Source of the DNA: RFSX01 sp965248155
GTDB lineage: Bacteria > Bacteroidota > Bacteroidia > Chitinophagales > Saprospiraceae
Assembly: GCA_965248155.1 (NCBI GenBank)
Contig: CBDFIO010000002.1
Coordinates: 1,488,001 to 1,552,000, forward strand
Direction of reading: 5' to 3'
Length of the DNA: 64,000 bases
The notes beneath the pieces are model-generated. The model was not told the DNA's origin. It was given only the letters and a program-made list of their open reading frames with translations, and did no database searches. Shown here piece after piece: positions 55,981-64,000 of this stretch. Position numbers and translations under genes: made by a program. Numbering within the stretch: the stretch's first letter is position 1; the number at the start of each line of letters is the position of its first letter.

Positions 55981-57028
55981 TATGACTACCGGATTGCTTG
56001 CACAAGACACTATAATTTCGTATCTTTCTAATTATTAGACACTTAGTTATGAAGTTACAAGATTTTTTCAAAAAGTATCCAGATGAAGCAAGCTGCAAAG
56101 CTCACTTTAAAGCAGAAAGAGATAGACAAGGAGTTATTTGTAAGCGTTGCCAATCTCAAGAGCATTATTGGCTATCCACAAGAAGTCAATACCAATGTAA
56201 ATCCTGTAAGTTTAGAACGACTTTACGTAGTGGAACATTACTACATAAATCTCAGCTACCCTACTACTATTGGTATTTTGGAATGATGATGCTTACCAGC
56301 ACAAAAAAGAGTTTTTCTGCATTAGAAATACAAAGACAGTTAGGTCATCCCTATTATGAGCCTATTTGGTATATGCTTCATAAAATACGTCACTCTATGG
56401 GTAGGCGAGATGATAATTATCTTCTTGGTAATCAAGTTGAACTTGATGAAGGTTTCTTTGAAATAGTTCCCAACAAAGAAAGACGAGATCAAACCGTAAT
56501 AGAATTAGAAAACAATGATGGAAAATATAAGAGAGGTAAAGGAAGTCAAAAGCAAGCAATAGTATTGGTTATGGCTGAATCAATATCTGTGGAACCTACT
56601 AAAAAATACAGGCACAAAACCAATAAAAAAGTGAGATACATTAAAATGAAATTACTAGATGACCTTAGCAAAGAAAGCACCAATGCACAAGTAGAACAAG
56701 CTATTGATACAAAAACATCTGCAATAACAGACGGAGCTAATAACTATAATGATTTAGCAAACAGCCTCACTGACCATAAAGCTGTGGTAATAAAGGACAA
56801 GAAAGAGACTCGTAAAATTCTGCCTTGGGTTCATATAGTCATAAGCAATGCCAAAAGATTGCTGTTAGATGTGCATCATTCCATTGGTGAGCAATATCTG
56901 CAAAGTTATCTCGATGAGTTCTGCTATAAGTTTAATAGAAAATACTTCAATTCTGTATTCGATAGAGTTGTAACTAACTCTGTATCTGTAAAATGGGAGG
57001 TAAATATGTAATTAATCCGATAGTCATA
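55981..57028 (+). mobile_element. IS1595-family element, copy 3
   Basis: 1048 bp, same as copies 1 and 2 except one base in the left end (tatgactaccggatt). Left flank tattataa, right flank taatatta; the right flank matches the left flank of copy 2. Confidence 0.93.
56049..57011 (+). CDS. IS1595-family transposase (copy 3)
   Basis: 320 aa, identical in protein sequence to copies 1 and 2; intact zinc ribbon and ISXO2-like catalytic domain. Confidence 0.93.
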   Translation: MKLQDFFKKYPDEASCKAHFKAERDRQGVICKRCQSQEHYWLSTRSQYQCKSCKFRTTLRSGTLLHKSQLPYYYWYFGMMMLTSTKKSFSALEIQRQLGHPYYEPIWYMLHKIRHSMGRRDDNYLLGNQVELDEGFFEIVPNKERRDQTVIELENNDGKYKRGKGSQKQAIVLVMAESISVEPTKKYRHKTNKKVRYIKMKLLDDLSKESTNAQVEQAIDTKTSAITDGANNYNDLANSLTDHKAVVIKDKKETRKILPWVHIVISNAKRLLLDVHHSIGEQYLQSYLDEFCYKFNRKYFNSVFDRVVTNSVSVKWEVNM

Positions 57029-57301
57029 TAATATTATATTCCACCTTTCTTCAACAAACTCTTTTTCTGAATTATAAACAAGAAGGGGAATAAATTCAGA
57101 ATATGGATGATTTACCTCAACAGTAAATCTTGAAATATTTGACATTTTAACAACAATATTATTTAAGCTATCAATGCTAATATTGTATGATATTAGATCA
57201 TTGGAATCGATTTGTAATTCTTTTTTTGATAAAGAGCAAGACATTAAAATCAAAAAGAAGAAGAATAATCTCTGATATGGTATTTTTATATAGCCTATCA
57301 T
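57029..57301 (-). pseudogene. Lipoprotein gene, 5' part, cut by IS1595 copy 3
   Basis: Starts at ATG 57301, directly after the metalloprotease stop, with a lipoprotein signal (FFFFLILMSCSLS). The native frame reaches EFVEERWNIIL and then enters the IS. Its continuation lies left of IS1595 copy 2 at 38464-38540. Coupled to the upstream metalloprotease gene; function unknown. Confidence 0.8.
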
Positions 57302-57302
57302 A

Positions 57303-58721
57303 TTATCTAGGGTCACTTGCCTTTCTCATTATTTTTATACAACTGTCTTCTAATTCATAATCAAACTCTACTACTAAATCTAATCTATTCCTGTTGTACG
57401 ACATTACACAAATATCTGGAAGACCTAAATGAGACGGCGTTGAAACACATTGATCAACATGGTTATTAGAAATACTAAATATATGCCCTAGCTCGTGAAC
57501 CAATGTTTCTCTATTTTGTCCTGTTCCAGCATTAGCAGTAAATATATTGCAAGCATTGATCTTCAGTTCTGTTGGCATCTGATTATCATTAGTGCTAGTC
57601 CAACCAAATAGAGTAAAAGGGAAGCAAAAATCAGCTGCAGTTACATGTACTACATTGTCTCCTTTATTTGCATAATTACTCCAATGATTTAATAACTCTG
57701 CATAGTATTTCCTTAATCCAACATCAGTGATAAAATTATCAAGGCTTTTAAATTTTGGAACTCTACCCTCATAAGGATTATTATTTATTGGTACCGCAGT
57801 AAACTCTACAAAGGCACCATCAGAATTAGTTGCCCCTGTTCCATCTCCATATCCATCTTTAACTAACCCGTCATCGAGTTCCGTAGTTTCATCCTCATTT
57901 GTAATTATAATACCTGAGTATTTAGGAAGGATCTCATTGTTGTTTAAGGGATCTACTCTCAAAAATGGTCCTTTATTTGTGCTATTTCCACGATGTTGAA
58001 GAATAGTTGTGTAGGAATTACCATCATTTTGAAATATGATCAAATCATTTCCATTAGAAAAGTCTTCATGTTGTTGCACAAAAAGTTGGTCATAATTAGG
58101 TTTATTGTCAGCGTTAAAACTTGCAGATAAAAATGTTCCTTTTTTAAACATGAAGTCATATTCAGCATAGATTCTTTTCCAACTTGTCAATACTGGTGTT
58201 TCAACCACATAGGGATTGTCGAACCCCCTAATAGGTGAAGCTCTAACTATAAAATTTTCTCCTGAACAATGAGGTAAGGGTAATACAACCTCAGCAAAGG
58301 CATGTTCTTCTCCATTTAAATCACCTAGTTCATTTGCTTTATCAGTTATTGAAGATAAAGCCTCTTCACCCTTACACAAGTTATCGTAACCTTCGGTATC
58401 CGTCTCATATTCAGATGGATCATCAGGATCTTTCAATCGATAATATATTTTTGTGTTGTAAAATTCCTTCGGTACATACACTCTTATTCTAACCTTTCCA
58501 TTTAAATCAAGCCCATTTTCATCAAGTTGATATGTTGCGTAATAAGAATCATCTTGGGTAGTAGAAACTAAAAATTTACCTACATGTTCAGGTGGAAAGC
58601 TTTGCTCATTTGGGAATATTGTCAAGTCTTTGCATATCTTATCATTAAATTCTACATCGGTATTTTGACTTGATAGAAAATTTATGAATATGAAAAAAGA
58701 AAAGACTGCGATAAGAATTTT
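57303..58721 (-). CDS. Secreted zinc metalloprotease-like protein, start disturbed
   Basis: The frame from about 58721 encodes a signal peptide (KILIAVFSFFIFINFLSSQN) and a 450-residue mature protein. A zinc peptidase motif HELGHIFSISNNH and a Met-turn CVMSYNRN lie near the C-terminus. The only nearby ATG (58739-58741, MDRTIF) is one base out of frame, so either a 1-nt deletion disabled the start or a non-ATG codon is used. The shorter frame from 58625 lacks the signal. No T9SS domain. Confidence 0.75.
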   Translation of the reverse strand, partial: KILIAVFSFFIFINFLSSQNTDVEFNDKICKDLTIFPNEQSFPPEHVGKFLVSTTQDDSYYATYQLDENGLDLNGKVRIRVYVPKEFYNTKIYYRLKDPDDPSEYETDTEGYDNLCKGEEALSSITDKANELGDLNGEEHAFAEVVLPLPHCSGENFIVRASPIRGFDNPYVVETPVLTSWKRIYAEYDFMFKKGTFLSASFNADNKPNYDQLFVQQHEDFSNGNDLIIFQNDGNSYTTILQHRGNSTNKGPFLRVDPLNNNEILPKYSGIIITNEDETTELDDGLVKDGYGDGTGATNSDGAFVEFTAVPINNNPYEGRVPKFKSLDNFITDVGLRKYYAELLNHWSNYANKGDNVVHVTAADFCFPFTLFGWTSTNDNQMPTELKINACNIFTANAGTGQNRETLVHELGHIFSISNNHVDQCVSTPSHLGLPDICVMSYNRNRLDLVVEFDYELEDSCIKIMRKASDPR

Positions 58722-58875
58722 CTGAAAATTGTTCTATCCATATGAAAACTAAGTTTTTGGATTACTAATCTAAATTTTATTCCTTTGCTGAGTCGGAACT
58801 TCCCAATATTAATTTAATAATAAATAAGATACAATAACATAAATTGGGTATTTTATATATAAGTTAAAATTTAAC

Positions 58876-59681
58876 AGCTAAGTTCTAAGAAGCATATTAA
58901 ATAGTTGGTGTTTGTACTCGCACCAAGCGGTGTTTAAGCTTAGAGCGATGGCGGTAAGGCCATACGCTGTGTGCTGTGCTTGATCTTCTCCAGCACCACA
59001 AACCAGTTCGGCTAGTTCTGAAGGTATTTGGTGACCACGCCATTGAACGCTTGCATAAAGTCCCTAAGCCTCTTGTCCATATTGTTGACATTCTGCAGGT
59101 GGTAGATCTTCTCTGTCTTACGCTGCCCCTTGGAGGCATTGAACTTCTTGTGCCTTGCCTTTATTCCCTTGGCAAAGGCCATGTAGCTTCGGTGGCTGTC
59201 GCTACAAAGAACTTCTGCCTTTTCCAGCTTACCGTCCAACACTTGAGAAACTGGTCAGCAACTTGTGCCTCCAGTACAAGGAGGTCTGTATCGATATGCC
59301 TGTCTCCAAAGCACTCTTGCAAATGCTATAGCCCGACAAAAGGCAGTACAGGTATTTGTTGAGCTTTTCCTTCTTCTTTAGAGCAAACCAGAACTTGCCC
59401 GTGGTCTCACTGAAGTTCTTCTCACAAGCTTTGCATACATAAGGCTGTAGCCCCTTGAGCCTGCCGTTGCCTCGCAGCTGCTTGCACTGGCAATATGGAC
59501 AACTGACAGCTTTGCGTTCAGAGGTATCCTTCACGGCTCCACCCTCCAGGGAAAGCTGCAGCAGTTGGTCTATGATCTCTTGTTGTTGAGTAGGACTACT
59601 CTCCCGGAAGTAGTCGCTGAAGTCTTTTGGTATCATAACAGTATATTTTAACAAAATACAATATTTTTATAGAACTTGGCT
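58876..59681 (-). mobile_element. Decayed IS with ISXO2/IS1595-like transposase
   Basis: About 800 bp between imperfect ends agctaagttcta (left) and tagaacttggct (right). GC content is higher than in neighbouring host genes. Different from the 1048-bp IS1595 copies. It sits 6 bp from the stop of the large metalloprotease gene. Confidence 0.65.
58940..59654 (-). pseudogene. Transposase remnant with internal deletion and stop
   Basis: The 5' part (59654-59229) has a zinc ribbon CPYCQCKQLRGNG and CKACEKNFS and a helical stretch ending SLYWRHKLLTSF. The next frame (from about 59242) starts VLDGKLEKAEVLCSDSHRSY. The region with the first catalytic residues is deleted with a frame change at the join, and a TAG after KYLQN interrupts the C-terminal part PNWFVVLEKIKHSTQR. 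Confidence 0.75.
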
Positions 59682-59686
59682 AACAA

Positions 59687-62600
59687 TTATTGTTTGATCA
59701 CTTTCAAATGTTTATTGACCCATACCCCTTCCAATTGAATGAAATAAACGCCATTTGGATAGCTGGTTAAATCCATTGTCTCCATATTTTTACCGGAGAC
59801 AATGTCTGTAACTTTTTGCGTAATGAGTTTACCACTCACATCGTAAGCCCGCATCATAATTCCTTCTTCAGATCCTTGAGAAGCGATCTCGATAGTATAA
59901 TAACCTTCATCCGGGTTCGGATAAACGGTTACACTAATGTCGTTATAAACATTATGATTTTTTGCACTTGGACTTGAGCAGGGATTGCCTTTTACTACCG
60001 TAACGGTAAAGGAACACGTGGAAGTATTTCCTGCCGCATCGGTGGCGGTCCAGATAACCGTGGTATTACCGATTGGAAAGATCGCTCCGGCCAGTGTGCC
60101 GGTGTTATTAAAATCGTTTGTTATCGTGCCTCCGGCACAGTTATCCGTAAAAGAAGCATCCCATCCGGTACCGACCACGGTATAGCTGCACGAGCCGGTG
60201 TCATTGTTGACGGTAGTATCAGCCGGGCAGCTGATGGTCGGACCCTCTGCATCGGTCACTGTGATGTCAAAGCTACATACGTCCGAAGCGTTGATCTTTT
60301 GTTGCTGGGTCCAGCTCGTACCACTCCTGTTAAAAATATAGGCTGATCCGGCATTGTAAGTATTTGATGGATCTTCCCAATACGCACCCACGATGGCGTA
60401 GTCGCCGGAAACCGATACGGAATAGCCAAACCGGTCGTATACGTGTGCATCTGAAGCGTTGATCTTTTGTTGCTGGGTCCAGCTCGTACCACTCCTGTTA
60501 AAGATATAGGCTGATCCGGCATAGTGAAGGGTTGATGGATGTTCATAATACGCACCCACGATGGCGTAGTCACCGGAGATCGATACAGAATGGCCAAAAT
60601 AGTCCTCTGCTTGTGCATCTGAAGCGTTGATCTTTTGTTGCTCCGTCCAGACGGAGGGCGTACCACTCCTGTTGAAGATATAGGCTGAGCCGGCATCGGT
60701 ACTGTCTGATGGATCTTCCCAATAGGCCCCCACGATGGCGTAGTCACCGGAGATCGATACAGAATGGCCAAACCGGTCGCCTGATTGTGCATCCGAAGCA
60801 TTGATCTTTTGTTGCTCCGTCCAGACGGAGGGCGTACCACTCCTGTTGAAGATATAGGCTGAGCCGGCATCGGTACTGTCTGATGGATCTTCCCAATAGG
60901 CCCCCACGATGGCGTAGTCGCCGGAGATCGATACGGAATAGCCAAAAAAGTCGTGTGTTTGTGCATCCGAAGCGGTGATCTTTTGTTGCTGGGTCCAGGT
61001 CATCCCACTCCTTTTAAAGATATAGGCTGATCCGGCATAGTTAATATTTGATGGATGTTCATGATAGGCGCCCACGATGGCGTAGTCGCCGGAGATCGAT
61101 ACGGAACAGCCAAACCAGTCGAATACTTGTGCATCCGAAGCGTTGATCTTTTGTTGCTGGATCCAGCTCGTACCATTTCTTTTAAAGATGTAGGCTGATC
61201 CGGCATTGATAGTGCCAGATGGATCTTCATAAGGCGCCCCCACGATGGCATAGTCGCCGGAGATCGATACGGAATGGCCAAACTGGTCGTCTGCTTGTGC
61301 ATCTGAAGCATTGATCTTTTGTTGCTGGGTCCAGGTCGTACCACTCCTTTTAAAAATGTAGGCCGAGCCAGCATTGGTAGTGCCAGATAGATCTTCCCGA
61401 AACGCACTGACGATGGCGTAGTCGCCGGAGATCGATACGGAATAGCCAAAATAGTCCTCTGCACTTGTGTTTCCAAGGAGACTCTGTATGATCACCGTTA
61501 ATGTATCACCTACCGGGATCTTATCGCCCGATGCCGAACCGCTGATCGTTGTCCACGGCACGGGGTTGCCATGGCTATCACAATGCACGCCCACCAGACT
61601 GTTGTAATCGACTGCAGCGTTGCACTGCTCCGGATCATTCTCTACCACGACCAACTCCGAAGGGCAGGTGGTGTTCAGATCCCCAATGTAATTCACCGTA
61701 ACGGTAAAGCCACACATCGAAGTATTGCCCGCCGCATCGGTGGCGATCCAGATAACCGTGGTACTGCCCAGCGGAAAGATCGCTCCGTCCAGCGAATTGG
61801 TGTTATTAAAGTCGTTTGTTATCGTGCCTCCGGCACAGTTATCCGTAGTAAATGGAGCATCCCATACGGTACCCACCACGGTATAGCTGCACGAGCCGAC
61901 ATCATTATTTACAGTAATATTTGCCGGGCAGGTGATGGTCGTTGGATCCTCTGCATCGATCACGGTGATGCCAAAGCTGCACGTGTTCGGACCGGAAGCG
62001 TTGATCTTTTGTTGCTGGGTCCAAGTCGTAGCACTCCTGTTAAAAATATAGGCCGAGCCAGCATTGCTATGGTTGGATAGATCTTCCTGAAATGCACCCA
62101 CGACGGCGTAGTCCCCGTCGATCGATACAGACCAGCCAAACCAGTCGTCTGCTTGTGCATCCGCAGTGTTGATCTTTTGCTGCTGGGTCCAGGTCGTCCC
62201 ACTCCTGTTAAAGATATAGGCCGATCCGGCATTGCTAAGGTTGGATGGATCTTCACCATAGGCGCCCACGATGGCGTAGTCCTCGGAGATCGATACGGAA
62301 CTGCCAAAATAGTCCCGTACTTGTTTATCCGAAGCGGTGATCTTTTGTTGCTGGGTCCAGGTCGTCCCACTCCTGTTAAAGATATAGGCCGATCCGGCAT
62401 CGTTAAGGTTGGATGGATTTTCCTGAAATGCACCCACGATGGCGTAGTCGCCGGAGATCGATACGGAAAAACCAAACCAGTCCCGTACTTGTTTATCCGA
62501 AGCGTTGATCTTTTGTTGCTGGGCCCAGGCCGTACCACTCCTTTTAAAGATATAGGCCGAGCCAGCACTGAAAAGGTTGGATGGATCTTCCCAATAGGCG

Positions 62601-64000
62601 CCCACGATGGCATAGTCGCCGGAGATCGATACGGACCAGCCAAACCGGTCGTTTGCTTGCGCATCCGAAGCGTTGATCTTTTGTTGCTGGGCCCAGGCCG
62701 TACCACTCCTTTTAAAGATGTAAGCCGATCCGGCATCGTTAAGGTTGGATGGATCTTCCCAATAGGCGCCCACGATGGCATAGTCGCCGGAGATCGATAC
62801 AGAATGGCCAAAATAGTCGTTTGCTTGCGCATCCGAAGCGTTGATCTTTTGTTGCTGGGCCCAGGCCGTACCACTCCTTTTAAAGATATAGGCCGAGCCG
62901 GCATAGTTAATATTTGATGGATCTTCCACAGGTGCACCCACGATGGCGTAGTCCCCGGAAATCGATACGGAAAAACCAAACGCGTCGTATGCCTGTGCAT
63001 CTGAAGCGGTGATCTTTTGTTGCTGGGCCCAGGTCGTACCATTTCTTTTAAAGATATAGGCCGAGCCGGCATTGGTAGTGTTTGATGGATCTTCCTTAGG
63101 CGCACCGATGATGGCATAATCGCCGGAGATCGATACGGAATGGCCAAAATAGTCGTTTGCGTCTCCAAGGAGAGTCTGTATGATCACCTTTAATGTATCG
63201 TCTACCGGGATCGTATCGCCCGATGCCGGACCGCTGATCGTCGTCCAGGGCACGGCGTTGTTATCACAATCCACAGCCACCACCAGACTGCCGTAATCGA
63301 TTGAGGCGTTGCACTGCCCTGGATCATTCTCTACCACGACCAACTCCGAAGGACAGCCGATGTTCAGATCCTCATTGTAATTCATCGTAACGGTAAAGCT
63401 ACACGTCGTGGAAATATTGCCCGACGGATCGATGGCGGTCCAGATAACCGTGGTACTGCCCAGCGGAAAGATCGCTCCGGCCAGCGAACTGGTGTTATTC
63501 CAATCGTTTGTTATATTGCCTCCGACACAGTTCAATCTAACATCCCATTCGGTACCGGCCACGGTATAGCTGCACGAACCGGCGTTATTATTGACGGTGG
63601 TATCAGCCGGGCAGCTGATGGTCGGCACCTCATCATTAGTGCAGCAAAAAAGTATACAGGTAGCATTTGCTACATTATTTCGGATCAGGTTTCCGGGTTG
63701 AGGACCAAAGCCTAAATTAAAATTTATTCCGACGGATTGCAGTTGACAATAACTCATGATCGTACCACCATTGGGTGGATTGGGTGGTTGGGGACAGCTA
63801 CCCTCAGTAAACCAGCAACCATCAATAGCCGTATTGTTTCCATTCCACGCACAGGCATGGGTATGACGCGATCCAAACAAATGACCCAACTCATGCGTTA
63901 CCACCGTTACAGACCAACTGTGGGTAGGAACATTGGGGAAAGAAGATGCCAAATATGTAGCTACGGACAAACTTAAATCCTGGTTTGCGTTACAAAGTCC
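59687..64000 (-). CDS. Reprolysin-like metalloprotease with HYR and FG-GAP repeats, T9SS sorted (5' end outside window)
   Basis: More than 1430 residues, open to the window edge. The catalytic region has HELGHLFGSRHTH (HExxHxxGxxH) and the Met-turn IMSYC. HYR domains follow (CPADTTVNNNAGSCSYTV...). Two blocks of seven FG-GAP-type repeats each (about 56 residues; core SVSISGDYAIVGA and AGSAYIF) suggest two seven-bladed propellers, each lodged inside an HYR domain before its last strand (CSFxITVxDAE). The C-terminal end is a type A sorting domain (VTVYPNPDEGYYTIEI). Confidence 0.92.
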   Translation of the reverse strand, partial: GLCNANQDLSLSVATYLASSFPNVPTHSWSVTVVTHELGHLFGSRHTHACAWNGNNTAIDGCWFTEGSCPQPPNPPNGGTIMSYCQLQSVGINFNLGFGPQPGNLIRNNVANATCILFCCTNDEVPTISCPADTTVNNNAGSCSYTVAGTEWDVRLNCVGGNITNDWNNTSSLAGAIFPLGSTTVIWTAIDPSGNISTTCSFTVTMNYNEDLNIGCPSELVVVENDPGQCNASIDYGSLVVAVDCDNNAVPWTTISGPASGDTIPVDDTLKVIIQTLLGDANDYFGHSVSISGDYAIIGAPKEDPSNTTNAGSAYIFKRNGTTWAQQQKITASDAQAYDAFGFSVSISGDYAIVGAPVEDPSNINYAGSAYIFKRSGTAWAQQQKINASDAQANDYFGHSVSISGDYAIVGAYWEDPSNLNDAGSAYIFKRSGTAWAQQQKINASDAQANDRFGWSVSISGDYAIVGAYWEDPSNLFSAGSAYIFKRSGTAWAQQQKINASDKQVRDWFGFSVSISGDYAIVGAFQENPSNLNDAGSAYIFNRSGTTWTQQQKITASDKQVRDYFGSSVSISEDYAIVGAYGEDPSNLSNAGSAYIFNRSGTTWTQQQKINTADAQADDWFGWSVSIDGDYAVVGAFQEDLSNHSNAGSAYIFNRSATTWTQQQKINASGPNTCSFGITVIDAEDPTTITCPANITVNNDVGSCSYTVVGTVWDAPFTTDNCAGGTITNDFNNTNSLDGAIFPLGSTTVIWIATDAAGNTSMCGFTVTVNYIGDLNTTCPSELVVVENDPEQCNAAVDYNSLVGVHCDSHGNPVPWTTISGSASGDKIPVGDTLTVIIQSLLGNTSAEDYFGYSVSISGDYAIVSAFREDLSGTTNAGSAYIFKRSGTTWTQQQKINASDAQADDQFGHSVSISGDYAIVGAPYEDPSGTINAGSAYIFKRNGTSWIQQQKINASDAQVFDWFGCSVSISGDYAIVGAYHEHPSNINYAGSAYIFKRSGMTWTQQQKITASDAQTHDFFGYSVSISGDYAIVGAYWEDPSDSTDAGSAYIFNRSGTPSVWTEQQKINASDAQSGDRFGHSVSISGDYAIVGAYWEDPSDSTDAGSAYIFNRSGTPSVWTEQQKINASDAQAEDYFGHSVSISGDYAIVGAYYEHPSTLHYAGSAYIFNRSGTSWTQQQKINASDAHVYDRFGYSVSVSGDYAIVGAYWEDPSNTYNAGSAYIFNRSGTSWTQQQKINASDVCSFDITVTDAEGPTISCPADTTVNNDTGSCSYTVVGTGWDASFTDNCAGGTITNDFNNTGTLAGAIFPIGNTTVIWTATDAAGNTSTCSFTVTVVKGNPCSSPSAKNHNVYNDISVTVYPNPDEGYYTIEIASQGSEEGIMMRAYDVSGKLITQKVTDIVSGKNMETMDLTSYPNGVYFIQLEGVWVNKHLKVIKQ
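60285..61465 (-). repeat. FG-GAP repeat block 2 (seven copies, about 168 bp each)
   Basis: Seven tandem copies of a unit coding DxFGxSVSISGDYAIVGAxxEDPS...AGSAYIF. Copies 4 and 5 carry an identical three-residue insert (PSV) and are almost identical in DNA, indicating recent duplication. Confidence 0.9.
61990..63165 (-). repeat. FG-GAP repeat block 1 (seven copies, about 168 bp each)
   Basis: Seven tandem copies of the same unit as block 2, separated from it by an HYR domain. Copies 3 and 4 are nearly identical. Confidence 0.9.

Noticed and set aside
61960..63168. Long alternative frames across the FG-GAP repeats on both strands
   Set aside because: They arise because the repeat period is a multiple of three, so every frame lacking a stop in one unit stays open; the proteins are arginine/serine/proline-rich nonsense.
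1..64000. DGR reverse transcriptase, CRISPR array, tRNA or rRNA genes
   Set aside because: No long frame carries RT motifs, no short regularly spaced direct repeats with unique spacers were seen, and no cloverleaf-like or rRNA-like sequence was recognised by eye.

Overview
The window is AT-rich DNA from a member of the Bacteroidota, probably a Saprospiria-like lineage. The evidence is four proteins with type IX secretion (T9SS) C-terminal sorting domains, PorQ, an RprY-type regulator, a Fibrobacter-type FISUMP domain pair, HYR/FG-GAP surface proteins and TAnnTTTG-type -7 promoter elements. No tRNA, rRNA or CRISPR array was seen.

Layout. 1-7339: housekeeping block (two-component system, ftsH-rsfS, birA-cinA, a 2-oxoacid dehydrogenase E2). 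7375-13858: damaged zone in which a TPR/PD40 gene has lost its 3' end, a T9SS protein gene is split by IS982, a cysteine-rich gene carries a stop codon, and IS1380 abuts a gene that has lost its 5' end. 13842-32558: mostly intact chromosome (TPR lipoprotein, FMN-binding glutamate synthase-like protein, SPOR protein, SRAP, XRE-S24 repressor, NhaC, a PLP enzyme, a BlaI/M56 pair with two operator-like dyads, pabBC, PDZ protein, MORN lipoprotein, porQ, DUF2723 protein, rpiB). 32564-39588: accessory island bounded by two identical IS1595-family copies. 39596-49697: envelope glycosylation genes (one split by an IS1 element), yicC-gmk-apaG, HU, RNase G and a truncated glycosyltransferase. 49698-64000: a second IS982, yebC, an LRR protein, a helicase with a nonsense codon in Walker A, IS1595 copy 3, secreted metalloproteases and a decayed IS.

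The most interesting content is in 33612-37013. Two secreted FISUMP-domain genes lie in tandem repeats of about 1.45 kb. Their last 183 bp have equal length and differ at 51 positions, 44 of them in codon positions 1 and 2, while the final 24 bp are identical. Each is followed by a GC-rich hairpin and then by the start of a gene matching the accessory protein (bAvd) of diversity-generating retroelements (DGRs). This looks like the target side of a DGR, with variable proteins and avd remnants but no reverse transcriptase or template repeat in the window.

A second result concerns genome order. The three IS1595 copies have swapped flanks: the target duplication left of copy 1 matches the one right of copy 2, and the one left of copy 2 matches the one right of copy 3. 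A lipoprotein gene is split between copy 2 and copy 3, 18.5 kb apart, and rejoins in frame when the IS is removed. Either the DGR segment moved by recombination between IS copies, or the assembly is mis-joined at these repeats. Several other genes can be rebuilt exactly by removing an IS, so the region is undergoing recent IS-driven decay.
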